Assembly: GCF_016863315.1 (NCBI RefSeq) | Contig: NZ_BOOQ01000035.1 | Span: 1-64,000, forward strand | From: Planotetraspora silvatica | GTDB taxonomy: Bacteria; Actinomycetota; Actinomycetes; Streptosporangiales; Streptosporangiaceae | Reading direction: 5' to 3' | Length of the DNA: 64,000 bases | Shown here: positions 19,392 through 26,371 of the stretch, piece by piece | Numbering within the stretch: the stretch's first letter is position 1 | Layout: each line of letters begins with the position of its first letter | Position numbers and translations under genes: made by a program | The notes under the pieces: generated by a model | The model's database searches: none | What the model was told of the DNA's origin: nothing | What the model saw: the letters and a program-made list of their open reading frames with translations, nothing else

Positions 19392-19948
19392 TGGCGTTCG
19401 CGCCGGGCTGCACGGTCACCTTCGTGGCCGCCCAGGCCGGGCCGGTCGTCGACGACAGGGGAAGTCTCAGCCTGACGGCCACCGCGTCCCTCGCGGACGT
19501 CCCGAGGCCAGATGTGATCATCGTTCCCGGTGGTCCCGGCACGGCCGAGGCGCTGGAGGACGCCGACCTGGTCGCCTGGATCGCCGAGGCGCACGAGCAC
19601 ACCCTGTGGACGACGTCCGTCTGCAGCGGCTCGTTCCTGCTGGGCGGGGCGGGCCTGCTGAAGGGCAGGCGGGCGACCACCCACTGGGGGTGGCTGGAAC
19701 ATCTCGCCGGCTTCGGCGCCGAGCCCGTCAGCGAGCGTGTCGTCGTGGACGGGAAGATCGTCACCGCGGCGGGCGTCTCGTCCGGCATCGACATGGCGCT
19801 GACCCTGCTCGCGCGCCTCAGCGACGTGACGACGGCGCAGGCCGTTCAACTGGCGATGGAGTACGACCCCGAACCGCCGTTCGACGCGGGTTCGCCGGCG
19901 ACCGCACCCGAAGGACTGGCCGACCGGGCCCTGCGGCTGATCAGCTGA
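19325..19948 (+). CDS. DJ-1/PfpI family protein
   Basis: 207-aa single-domain protein with C100 in the nucleophile elbow (TSVCSGSFLLGGAGLLKG) followed by RRATTHWGW, close in pattern to isonitrile hydratase InhA and to the DJ-1 domain of the preceding GlxA-type regulator. The GTG at 19325 has AAGGAG 6 nt upstream, located inside the upstream gene, so the two are translationally linked by a 67-nt overlap. Probably an enzyme or sensor acting with the regulator; the exact reaction is not deducible. Confidence 0.82.
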   Translation: MHVAIPLYPRFTALDAVGPYTVMAFAPGCTVTFVAAQAGPVVDDRGSLSLTATASLADVPRPDVIIVPGGPGTAEALEDADLVAWIAEAHEHTLWTTSVCSGSFLLGGAGLLKGRRATTHWGWLEHLAGFGAEPVSERVVVDGKIVTAAGVSSGIDMALTLLARLSDVTTAQAVQLAMEYDPEPPFDAGSPATAPEGLADRALRLIS

Positions 19949-19979
19949 CCGATTCCCTTCGGTGGAGCGGGACGACGGT

Positions 19980-20462
19980 CTACGACCGGGGCTGCTCGTC
20001 CTCGGGGGAGACGAAGCTTCCCCGCTGCGGGACCGTGTAGATCCAGCCCTCCTCACGCAGGACGGCGATCGCCTTGCGCACGGTCTCGCGGGCCACGTCG
20101 TACTGCTGCACCAGCGTGGTCTCACTGGGGACGGGGCGACGGGGCCGCAGATCTCCGCCGCGGATGCGGTCGATGAGGTCGTTCGCGATCTGGCGGTACA
20201 GAGGAGTCCTGCGCGGTTCCCTCGCCGCCTCGCTCGGAGGGCCGACGAACGTGCCCTCTCCCTGGACCGTGTAGATCAGACCTTCTTCGCGCAGCAGATG
20301 GAACGCCCGCCGGGCCGTCGTCCTGGCCACGCCGAACTCGCTCTGGATCGTCGCCTCGCTCGGAACGGCGTGTCCGGGCGCGAGATCGCCGCGCAGGATC
20401 TGCTGCCGGATGATCTCGGCGATCTGCACGTACAGGTGAGTGTCACCGTCATGGTCGAGCAC
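19980..20462 (-). CDS. Regulator made of two tandem GntR winged-helix domains
   Basis: 160-aa protein with two complete GntR wHTH domains and no effector domain. Domain 1 is residues ~9-74 (LYVQIAEIIRQQILRGDLAP, VARTTARRAFHLL, QGEGTFV); domain 2 is ~88-152 (LYRQIANDLIDRIRGGDLRP, VARETVRKAIAVL, QRGSFV). I choose GTG at 20462 because it yields the usual MLDHDGDTHLYVQIA opening, with TATCTT 9 nt upstream (leaderless style); TTG at 20495 would add 11 residues. An internal duplication is the simplest origin. Three evenly spaced direct repeats lie in its upstream region. Confidence 0.85.
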   Translation of the reverse strand: MLDHDGDTHLYVQIAEIIRQQILRGDLAPGHAVPSEATIQSEFGVARTTARRAFHLLREEGLIYTVQGEGTFVGPPSEAAREPRRTPLYRQIANDLIDRIRGGDLRPRRPVPSETTLVQQYDVARETVRKAIAVLREEGWIYTVPQRGSFVSPEDEQPRS

Positions 20463-20512
20463 GCTCGAAAGATAGGCGACCTGGAACAGGGCCAATCGTA
20501 GAGCTATGTCTG

Positions 20513-20555
20513 TTTAGACCAAAGTATTCTACTAGACAGGTCAATACAACTAGAC
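20513..20555. promoter_or_regulatory. Three direct heptamer repeats at exact 18-bp spacing
   Basis: TTTAGAC at 20513-20519, ACTAGAC at 20531-20537 and ACTAGAC at 20549-20555 recur every 18 bp in an AT-rich gap upstream of the double-wHTH regulator. The last copy overlaps the radC stop codon. On the minus strand they read GTCTAGT-like, resembling half of the GTCTAGAC-type sites of the HutC/DasR branch of GntR regulators. A TTGACC hexamer (minus strand, 20544-20539) lies among them. Candidate autoregulatory operator. Confidence 0.55.
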
Positions 20556-21233
20556 GTATCTTCGATCCGTGTCAGAAGAAAGAGCGATCCTGCGCCAGGC
20601 GACGTCGGTGACGATCACGTGGTCGAGGAAGCGCAGGTCGACGGTCTCCGCGGCCTCGCTGAGACGGGCGGTGACGTCGAGGTCGGCGGCGCTCGGTTCG
20701 AGCGAACCGCTGGGGTGGTTGTGCGCGAGGGCGAAGGCGGCACCGCCGGAGATGAGGACGGTGGCGACGATGTCGCGAACGGGCGCGGAGGTGTGGTCGC
20801 TGCCGCCCTCGCTGATCACGGTCCGCCGGATCACGGCGCCGCGCGGATCGCAGACCACGATCACGAGCTTCTCGCGCGGACAACCGTGGAGCAGCGGAGC
20901 GGCCACCGTCGCGATGTCGGCCGAGCATCTGACGCGTAGCCGCTCGGGCTCGGCCTGTGCTCTCCGCATGAGATGGAAGGCGGCCGCGACGCGCGCGGCC
21001 TTGGCGGGCCCCACGCCGGGCACCGCCAGCAGCCGGTGCGCTTCGGATCGGGAGAGCTCGCCGAGGTCGCCGCAGTGGGCGATGAGCTGGGAGGCGAGCT
21101 CGACCGCGCTGACGCCCCTGCTGCCCGAGCCGAGCAGCAGGGCGAGCAACTCTCGATCGGCCAGGGCCGTCGCGCCCGAGTTCAGGAGCCGTTCACGAGG
21201 CTGGTCGGCCGGGGGCAGGTCCTTGACGCGCAT
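20550..21233 (-). CDS. radC: RadC-like JAB-domain protein
   Basis: 227-aa UPF0758/RadC protein: N-terminal helix-hairpin-helix (LLAVPGVGPAKAARVAAAF) and C-terminal JAB/MPN+ domain with the metal motif HNHPSGSLEPSAADLD. Despite the name, a DNA repair role is not established; it often marks mobile or accessory DNA. The ATG at 21233 has GGAGG 5 nt upstream; the in-frame GTG 6 nt earlier overlaps that site. Its stop codon lies within the last of the three 18-bp-spaced repeats. Confidence 0.9.
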   Translation of the reverse strand: MRVKDLPPADQPRERLLNSGATALADRELLALLLGSGSRGVSAVELASQLIAHCGDLGELSRSEAHRLLAVPGVGPAKAARVAAAFHLMRRAQAEPERLRVRCSADIATVAAPLLHGCPREKLVIVVCDPRGAVIRRTVISEGGSDHTSAPVRDIVATVLISGGAAFALAHNHPSGSLEPSAADLDVTARLSEAAETVDLRFLDHVIVTDVAWRRIALSSDTDRRYV

Positions 21234-21285
21234 CGGCACCTCCGGATGGGGAATCCGGAATGGTTGTACCAGCGGTCACCGACAG

Positions 21286-22023
21286 TCAGAGGGAGACGGG
21301 AATCCCGTAGACCAGGCGGAACTTGTCGCCCGGGATCACGATGTCACTGGTCTCCACCGGGCGCTCAGCGGCCCAGTGGGTTCGCTCGACGTGCAGGACC
21401 TGCACGCCGGTGGGCAGTTCGAGCAGGTCGCTCTCGGTCGGTTGCGGCACGCGCACGTGAACGCTCTCACTGATCTCCGTGATCTTGGTGCCGTTCGCCG
21501 CCATGCGGGACACCGTGCTCCTGCGCTCGGCGGTGCCCTCTTCCGGGGACTGGCTCTGGCCGAACTCGATCAGTTCGTAGGACGTGGCGAGCTGCATCGG
21601 CTTTCCGTCGCCACGGAAGACGAAGCGGATTCTGATCACCGGGCTCCACTGGCTGAGCTGCAGGCGCTGCGCGATCTCCGGCGGCGCCTCGGCGAGCTCG
21701 CTGCGCCAGTTCCAGCTCGGCTGCCGGCCGTTGGCCTGCATGTCCATGGCGAACGGTGTGTGGGGTTCGGGCACGCGGCTCCGGTAGGAAGGCAGGAGAG
21801 TCGGCTTTTCGCGGACCCGGTGTCCCGAGCCCACCCGTCCGACGATCAGGCCCTCCTGGGCCAGCACGCGCAGTGCGTGACGTGCGGCGGTCTCACCGAC
21901 GCTGTACTTCCGGGTGATCTGATGCCGCGAGGGGATCGGAGCTCCTGGCGGAAGCGTGCCGTCGACGATCTGACGGCGGAGGTCCTCGACTACGCGCAGG
22001 TAAACCGGATCAGAGTTGGCCAT
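21286..22023 (-). CDS. GntR/HutC-type regulator with UTRA domain
   Basis: 245 aa: N-terminal GntR winged helix (YLRVVEDLRRQIVDGTLPPG, VGETAARHALRVLAQEGLIV) and a C-terminal UTRA ligand-binding domain (from QPSWNWRSELAEAPP to RLVYGIPVSL). The ATG at 22023 is preceded by GAGGGATGG and gives the standard start MANSDPVYLRVV. No adjacent metabolic operon shows its ligand; it faces the uncharacterised gene at 22136. Confidence 0.88.
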   Translation of the reverse strand: MANSDPVYLRVVEDLRRQIVDGTLPPGAPIPSRHQITRKYSVGETAARHALRVLAQEGLIVGRVGSGHRVREKPTLLPSYRSRVPEPHTPFAMDMQANGRQPSWNWRSELAEAPPEIAQRLQLSQWSPVIRIRFVFRGDGKPMQLATSYELIEFGQSQSPEEGTAERRSTVSRMAANGTKITEISESVHVRVPQPTESDLLELPTGVQVLHVERTHWAAERPVETSDIVIPGDKFRLVYGIPVSL

Positions 22024-22135
22024 CAATCCATCCCTCGGGGGCTGGGCGGAAACCCAATCTTGGCGTATTCGGCAGACAACCCTGAGTAATGAAGCTCGCC
22101 TGTGGCTCCAACTTTGCCCGCTGAAAGGTCGCCAA

Positions 22136-22630
22136 ATGGTCCAATGTGGTGCTCCACGGTCAGGTCCCCCGATTCTGGATTCTTCGCGTAATCTCACGGC
22201 GGTCGCAGGCGGTTCGCGGCCACCGGACGATCCAGGCCGGGTGGCGGGCGCCGCCTGGCGGCCGGGGGGAACCCGTCCCGCCCCTCGGACCGCGGTGCCG
22301 TCCCGAGGCCGGACCCCGGCGAAGTCCCGGGCCCGCCGGTCGGTCGCGATCGCGCCGCCGTATCACGGCATCCACGTCGCGCCCCTCCAGCGGGAGCACG
22401 AGCGGATCAAGTGGATGAGGGACACGCGGCGTAGTGATCGCGTGCGGGTCCGCAGGCACACCTGCGACTGCAAGGAGACGATCTACGAGCTGTGCCACGC
22501 CGGCGGCCTGCTGTTCATCCGGCGGACCGTTCGCGAGCCCGGCGGTCCTGTGGCTCACGAGACCGAACGGCTCATCACCGTACGCATGGAAGATCTATGG
22601 ATGAGGCTGATTCTTGGGCAGGCACGCTGA
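22136..22630 (+). CDS. Uncharacterised protein with C-x-C and YELCHAGG motifs
   Basis: I recognise no domain. The convincing part is the last ~95 residues: APPYHGIHVAPLQREHERI, then HTCDCKETIYELCHAGGLLF and IRRTVREPGG, ending MEDLWMRLILGQAR. Three cysteines (CxC plus one 11 residues on) could bind metal. The ATG at 22136 has AAAGG about 9 nt upstream, but the first ~65 residues are Pro/Arg/Gly-rich and may not be coding; GTG at 22241 or 22295 are alternatives. Divergent from the GntR-UTRA regulator, which may control it. Similar short proteins beside GntR or XRE regulators occur in actinomycetes (recollection, not checked). Confidence 0.5.
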   Translation: MVQCGAPRSGPPILDSSRNLTAVAGGSRPPDDPGRVAGAAWRPGGTRPAPRTAVPSRGRTPAKSRARRSVAIAPPYHGIHVAPLQREHERIKWMRDTRRSDRVRVRRHTCDCKETIYELCHAGGLLFIRRTVREPGGPVAHETERLITVRMEDLWMRLILGQAR

Positions 22631-22713
22631 GCGTCCGCCGTCCCGCGGGGAGGTTCGGAAAAATTCTCTTCAGGAGCGTGTAACGCCGGCGTAAGACGCG
22701 GCGATTCTCCGGT

Positions 22714-22759
22714 AGAGGCCGCTGATGTGTGTACCCCCGAGCACATATCGGCGGTCTCT
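22714..22759 (+). terminator. 18-bp hairpin with three G-U pairs, then a T-rich stretch
   Basis: The arm at 22714-22731 pairs with 22742-22759 over 18 positions, three of them G-U, around a 10-nt loop (TACCCCCGAG), followed by TTTCGTT. Because the wobble pairs form only in plus-strand RNA, the structure is most likely selected as an RNA in this direction. Probable terminator of the 22136 gene upstream of the dapA promoter. Confidence 0.6.
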
Positions 22760-22871
22760 TTCGTTGCCCGCATGTGATGTGGATCGCCCTGCCTTGTCCC
22801 GCGTGTCGCGGCGGCGGCGGTGACTTCGGCATAACGGGGTGGCGGGGTCCACGGGCATGTCGGGATCCAGG

Positions 22872-22884
22872 TAGCGTTCCGTTT
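22872..22884 (+). promoter_or_regulatory. Leaderless-type promoter of dapA
   Basis: TAGCGT at 22872-22877 ends 7 nt before the dapA ATG, and no Shine-Dalgarno sequence precedes that ATG. The same hexamer and spacing occur before the DUF402 gene at 25786-25791. Confidence 0.55.
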
Positions 22885-23802
22885 ATGGCATCGCCAACTG
22901 GAACCTCCGACGCCCCCTTCGGCCGCATGCTCACTGCGATGGTCACGCCGTTCACCTCCGACGGCGCGGTCGACTACGAGGGTGTCCAGCGGCTCGCCAC
23001 CTACCTGGTGGACGAGCAGAGCAATGACGGTCTCATCGTCAGTGGCACCACGGGGGAGTCCCCCACCACCACCGACGAGGAGAAGGACCGCATTCTGCGA
23101 GCGGTCGTGGAAGCCGTGGGTGACCACGCCAGCGTGGTCGCGGGCGCGGGGACCAACGACACCCACCACAGCGTGGAGCTCGCCCGCGCCGCCGAGCGTG
23201 CGGGGGCGCACGGGTTGCTGGCGGTGACCCCGTACTACAACAAACCACCGCAGGAGGGGCTGTTCCGCCACTTCACGGCGGTGGCCGACGCGACCGAGCT
23301 TCCCGTGATGTTGTACGACATCCCCGGCCGCTCCGGCGTGCCGATCCACACCGAGACGCTGGTACGGCTCGCGCGGCATCCCCGCATCGTCGCCGTCAAG
23401 GACGCCAAGGGCGACCTGTTCGCGGGCTCCCATGTCATCGCCACCACGGACCTGGCGTTCTACTCCGGCGACGACCTGCTCAACCTGCCCTGGCTGTCGG
23501 TCGGCGCGGCCGGCGTCGTCAGCGTCATCGGCCATGTCGCGGGCGCCGAGCTGGCCTCGATGATCGACCTGTACCGCTCCGGTGACGTGGCGGGTGCCCT
23601 CGCCGTCCACCGTCAGTTGCTGCCGGTGGCCACCGGCATCATGACGCGGACCCAGGGTGCGATCATGGTGAAGGCGGCGTTGAAGCTGGCCGGCCTGGAC
23701 GCGGGCTTCGTCCGGCTTCCGCTGGTCGACGCCACCCAGGAGCAGGTCGTGGTGCTGCGCGAGGACCTCATCGCCGGAGGTCTCAAACTTGCCGACAGCT
23801 GA
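22885..23802 (+). CDS. dapA: 4-hydroxy-tetrahydrodipicolinate synthase
   Basis: Condenses pyruvate with aspartate semialdehyde, the first step of the DAP/lysine branch. 305-aa TIM barrel with the expected motifs: GTTGESPTTTDEEK, TPYYNKPPQEGL, MLYDIPGRSGV (catalytic Tyr) and VAVKDAKGD (Schiff-base Lys). The ATG at 22885 is 7 nt from a TAGCGT -10 hexamer, and the next upstream ATG would add 52 unrelated residues. Followed by rnj, the conserved actinobacterial order. The two KdgD proteins in this window are relatives with different motifs (FFPVTPF). Confidence 0.96.
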   Translation: MASPTGTSDAPFGRMLTAMVTPFTSDGAVDYEGVQRLATYLVDEQSNDGLIVSGTTGESPTTTDEEKDRILRAVVEAVGDHASVVAGAGTNDTHHSVELARAAERAGAHGLLAVTPYYNKPPQEGLFRHFTAVADATELPVMLYDIPGRSGVPIHTETLVRLARHPRIVAVKDAKGDLFAGSHVIATTDLAFYSGDDLLNLPWLSVGAAGVVSVIGHVAGAELASMIDLYRSGDVAGALAVHRQLLPVATGIMTRTQGAIMVKAALKLAGLDAGFVRLPLVDATQEQVVVLREDLIAGGLKLADS

Positions 23803-23807
23803 GTCAC

Positions 23808-23885
23808 GCCGGACGCGTCGCGTCCGGCCGTGCGCGGCCCTCGTGGCGCCGCGCCCCTTCGTCTTCGGCCGGAGCCCGGCTCCGG
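23808..23885 (+). terminator. Two hairpins between dapA and rnj
   Basis: First: GCCGGACGC (23808-23816) with GCGTCCGGC (23820-23828), 3-nt loop, directly after the dapA stop. Second: CCGGAGC (23869-23875) with GCTCCGG (23879-23885), followed by TCCTTTCG. Together they should end dapA transcription before rnj. Confidence 0.6.
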
Positions 23886-24027
23886 TCCTTTCGCCGCGTC
23901 CCCTTCCCCCAAGGAACCGGGGCTGCGGCGTTCAGCACGTTGTCCACAATCCCTGAGTCATATGGAGCCGAATGAGCGAGCGAAATACCAGAGATAGTCA
24001 TCGGCACGAGCGCGGGGAGGAGCTCTC

Positions 24028-25713
24028 ATGAGCCACCCGCATCCCGAGCTTGCGCCGCCCCCGCCGATGCCCGACAACGGGCTGCGCATCGTCGCGCTCG
24101 GCGGTCTGGGGGAGATCGGCCGCAACATGGCGGTCTTCGAGTACGAGGGCCGTCTTCTCGTCGTCGACTGCGGGGTCCTGTTCCCCGAGCCCGACCAGCC
24201 GGGCATCGACCTGATCCTGCCCGACTTCGACTACATCCGCGATCGCCTGGACGACATCGAGGCCGTCGTCCTGACCCACGCGCACGAGGACCACATCGGC
24301 GCCGTGCCGTACCTGCTGCGTGAGCGGGTGGACATCCCGCTGGTCGGGTCGCGGCTCACCCTGGGGCTGATCGAGAGCAAGCTGGCCGAGCACCGGATTC
24401 AGCCGGTCAAGGCCGAGGTCATCGAGGGGGAGCGGCGCCGGTTCGGGCCGTTCGAGTGCGAGTTCTTCGCGGTGAACCACTCGATTCCGGACGCGCTGGC
24501 GGTCGCCGTCCGCACGCCCGCGGGAATCGTGCTGCACACCGGCGACTTCAAGATGGACCAGTTGCCCATGGACGGGCGGCTGACGGATCTCGGCGGCTTC
24601 GCCCGGCTCGGGGCCGAGGGCGTCGACCTGCTCATGTCGGACTCGACCAACGCGGAGGTGCCCGGGTTCGTCACGAGCGAGCGGGAGATCGCGCCGGTCA
24701 TCGACGACGTGTTCCGCACGGCCGACAAGCGCATCATCGTGGCGAGCTTCGCCTCGCACATCCACCGCGTGCAGCAGGTCATGGACGCGGCGGAGCACCA
24801 CGGCCGCAAGGTGGCCCTCATCGGCAGGTCCATGGTCCGCAACATGGGCGTGGCCCGCGATCTCGGCTACCTCAAGATCCCGGCCGGCCTGCTGGTCGAC
24901 TCCAGGGAGATCGAGGAGTGGCCGCCGGAGGACGTGGTGCTGATCTGCACCGGCTCCCAGGGCGAGCCGATGGCGGCGCTGTCACGGATGGCCAACCGGG
25001 ATCACCCGATCCGGATCGCGGCGGGTGACACCGTCCTGCTGGCGTCCTCGCTGGTCCCCGGCAACGAGACGGCGGTCAACAAGGTCATCAACGGTCTCAC
25101 ACGCTGGGGCGCGAAGGTCATCCACAAGGGCAACGCGCGGGTCCACGTCTCGGGTCACGCGGCCGCGGGTGAGCTGCTGTACGTGCTGAACCTCACCAAG
25201 CCGTCCAACTTCATGCCGGTTCACGGCGAGTGGCGCCACCTGCGGGCGCACGCCCACCTGGCGAGCCTCTCGGGGGTCCCGCAGGAGAACATCGTGATCG
25301 CGGAGGACGGCGTGGTCGTCGACCTGGTCGACGGCAAGGCCTCCGTCGTCGGGGCGGTGCCCTGCGGTTACGTGTTCGTCGACGGCACCTCGGTCGGGGA
25401 CATCACCGATGTGGCGCTGAAGGACCGGCGCATCCTCGGCGACGAAGGATTCATCTCCATCGTCATCGTGGTCGACTCCACCACGGGGAAGCTGGCAGGC
25501 GGACCGGAGATCACCGCGCGTGGGTCCGGCATCGACCCGGAGGCGTTCGACGCGGTCATTCCGCAGATCGAGATCGCCCTCCAGGAGGTCGCCGCGGCCG
25601 GAGTGGCGGACATCATGCAGATCCGCCGCACGGTCCGCCGCACGGTGGGCCGCTGGGTCAGCGACACCTACCGTCGCCGGCCGATGATCATTCCGGTGAT
25701 CGTCGAGGTCTAG
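24028..25713 (+). CDS. rnj: Ribonuclease J
   Basis: Metallo-beta-lactamase/beta-CASP ribonuclease with endo- and 5'-3' exonuclease activity, central to mRNA decay and rRNA maturation. 561 aa with the metal motif THAHEDHIGAVP, HTGDFKMDQ, SDSTNAEVPG, beta-CASP elements (FASHIHRVQQ, ICTGSQGEPMAALSRMA) and HVSGHAAAGELL. Good ribosome site GGGAGGAG before the ATG. Lies directly after dapA, as in Streptomyces; there ftsK follows within a few genes, while here 23.6 kb intervene. Confidence 0.96.
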   Translation: MSHPHPELAPPPPMPDNGLRIVALGGLGEIGRNMAVFEYEGRLLVVDCGVLFPEPDQPGIDLILPDFDYIRDRLDDIEAVVLTHAHEDHIGAVPYLLRERVDIPLVGSRLTLGLIESKLAEHRIQPVKAEVIEGERRRFGPFECEFFAVNHSIPDALAVAVRTPAGIVLHTGDFKMDQLPMDGRLTDLGGFARLGAEGVDLLMSDSTNAEVPGFVTSEREIAPVIDDVFRTADKRIIVASFASHIHRVQQVMDAAEHHGRKVALIGRSMVRNMGVARDLGYLKIPAGLLVDSREIEEWPPEDVVLICTGSQGEPMAALSRMANRDHPIRIAAGDTVLLASSLVPGNETAVNKVINGLTRWGAKVIHKGNARVHVSGHAAAGELLYVLNLTKPSNFMPVHGEWRHLRAHAHLASLSGVPQENIVIAEDGVVVDLVDGKASVVGAVPCGYVFVDGTSVGDITDVALKDRRILGDEGFISIVIVVDSTTGKLAGGPEITARGSGIDPEAFDAVIPQIEIALQEVAAAGVADIMQIRRTVRRTVGRWVSDTYRRRPMIIPVIVEV

Positions 25714-25721
25714 TCTCCGCA

Positions 25722-25745
25722 GGGGCCGCACTCCGGTGTGGCCCC
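25722..25745 (+). terminator. rnj terminator hairpin
   Basis: GGGGCCGCAC (25722-25731) pairs with GTGTGGCCCC (25736-25745) with one G-U pair, loop TCCG, no T-run; 9 nt after the rnj stop. Confidence 0.65.
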
Positions 25746-25761
25746 CGTACGGCGATCACCG

Positions 25762-25798
25762 TTGCGCCCGGCGCGGACCCTGACGTAGCGTGCCGCCC
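25762..25798 (+). promoter_or_regulatory. Promoter of the DUF402 gene (leaderless type)
   Basis: TTGCGC at 25762-25767, an 18-bp spacer, then TAGCGT at 25786-25791, which ends 7 nt before the ATG at 25799. No ribosome site precedes the ATG, so the transcript is probably leaderless. Confidence 0.55.
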
Positions 25799-26371
25799 AT
25801 GTCTGAGGTGGGCGCGGACGAGGTGGGCGCGGACGAGGTGGGCGCGGACGAGGTGGGCGCGGATGGGGTGAACGTCGCCGAGGTGAGGGTGGTCTACCGC
25901 AAATACGGCGGCGGCCTGCACTGGAATCATTCCGGGCGGCTGCTCGGCGAGGACGAGCACGGGGTGTGGGTCGGTTGTCCCGCGGGGACCGTGGCCCGCA
26001 AGGGTCACGGTCCGCCGACGACGTGGGTGCAGGCGCATGTGGGCCTGTTCCCCCGCGACGCGTGGTGGACCGCGGTGTTCTACGCGGCCCCGCACACGAT
26101 GGAGATCTACTGCGATGTCACCACCGTGCCGCGGTGGCACGGTGACGAGGTGACCATGGTCGATCTCGACCTCGACGTCATCCGGTTCAGAGACGGCCGT
26201 CTTCACCTGGACGACGAGGACGAGTTCGCCGAACATCAGGTCCGGTACGCGTATCCGGACGACGTCATCAGCCAGGCGGAGCGGTCGGCCGCCTGGCTGA
26301 TGGACGCCGTGGGCCGCGCGTCCGGCCCTTTCGGCGGCGCGCACGCCCCGTGGTTGTCGCTCGTCAGCTGA
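25799..26371 (+). CDS. DUF402 domain protein with N-terminal EVGAD repeats
   Basis: 190-aa protein of the DUF402 group, a fold found in some nucleotide phosphatases and ribonuclease-associated proteins; activity here unknown. Core features: VYRKYGGGLHWNHSGRLLGED, DAWWTAVFY, YCDVTTVPRW and MVDLDLDVIRFRDGRL-like acidic strands typical of the metal site. Residues 3-22 are four copies of Glu-Val-Gly-Ala-Asp encoded by a 15-bp tandem repeat, which is not part of the domain. Convergent with the MFS gene, whose stop overlaps this 3' end by 8 nt. Confidence 0.82.
   Translation: MSEVGADEVGADEVGADEVGADGVNVAEVRVVYRKYGGGLHWNHSGRLLGEDEHGVWVGCPAGTVARKGHGPPTTWVQAHVGLFPRDAWWTAVFYAAPHTMEIYCDVTTVPRWHGDEVTMVDLDLDVIRFRDGRLHLDDEDEFAEHQVRYAYPDDVISQAERSAAWLMDAVGRASGPFGGAHAPWLSLVS
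25805..25864 (+). repeat. In-frame 15-bp minisatellite
   Basis: Four copies of GAGGTGGGCGCGGAC at 25805, 25820, 25835 and 25850 (the last ends GAT after position 25864). They are base-identical, so recent expansion or slippage is likely; copy number changes would keep the reading frame of the DUF402 gene. Confidence 0.85.

Noticed and set aside
20550-21233. radC as evidence of an integrated mobile element here
   Set aside because: No integrase, transposase or flanking direct repeats found; radC also occurs as a normal chromosomal gene.
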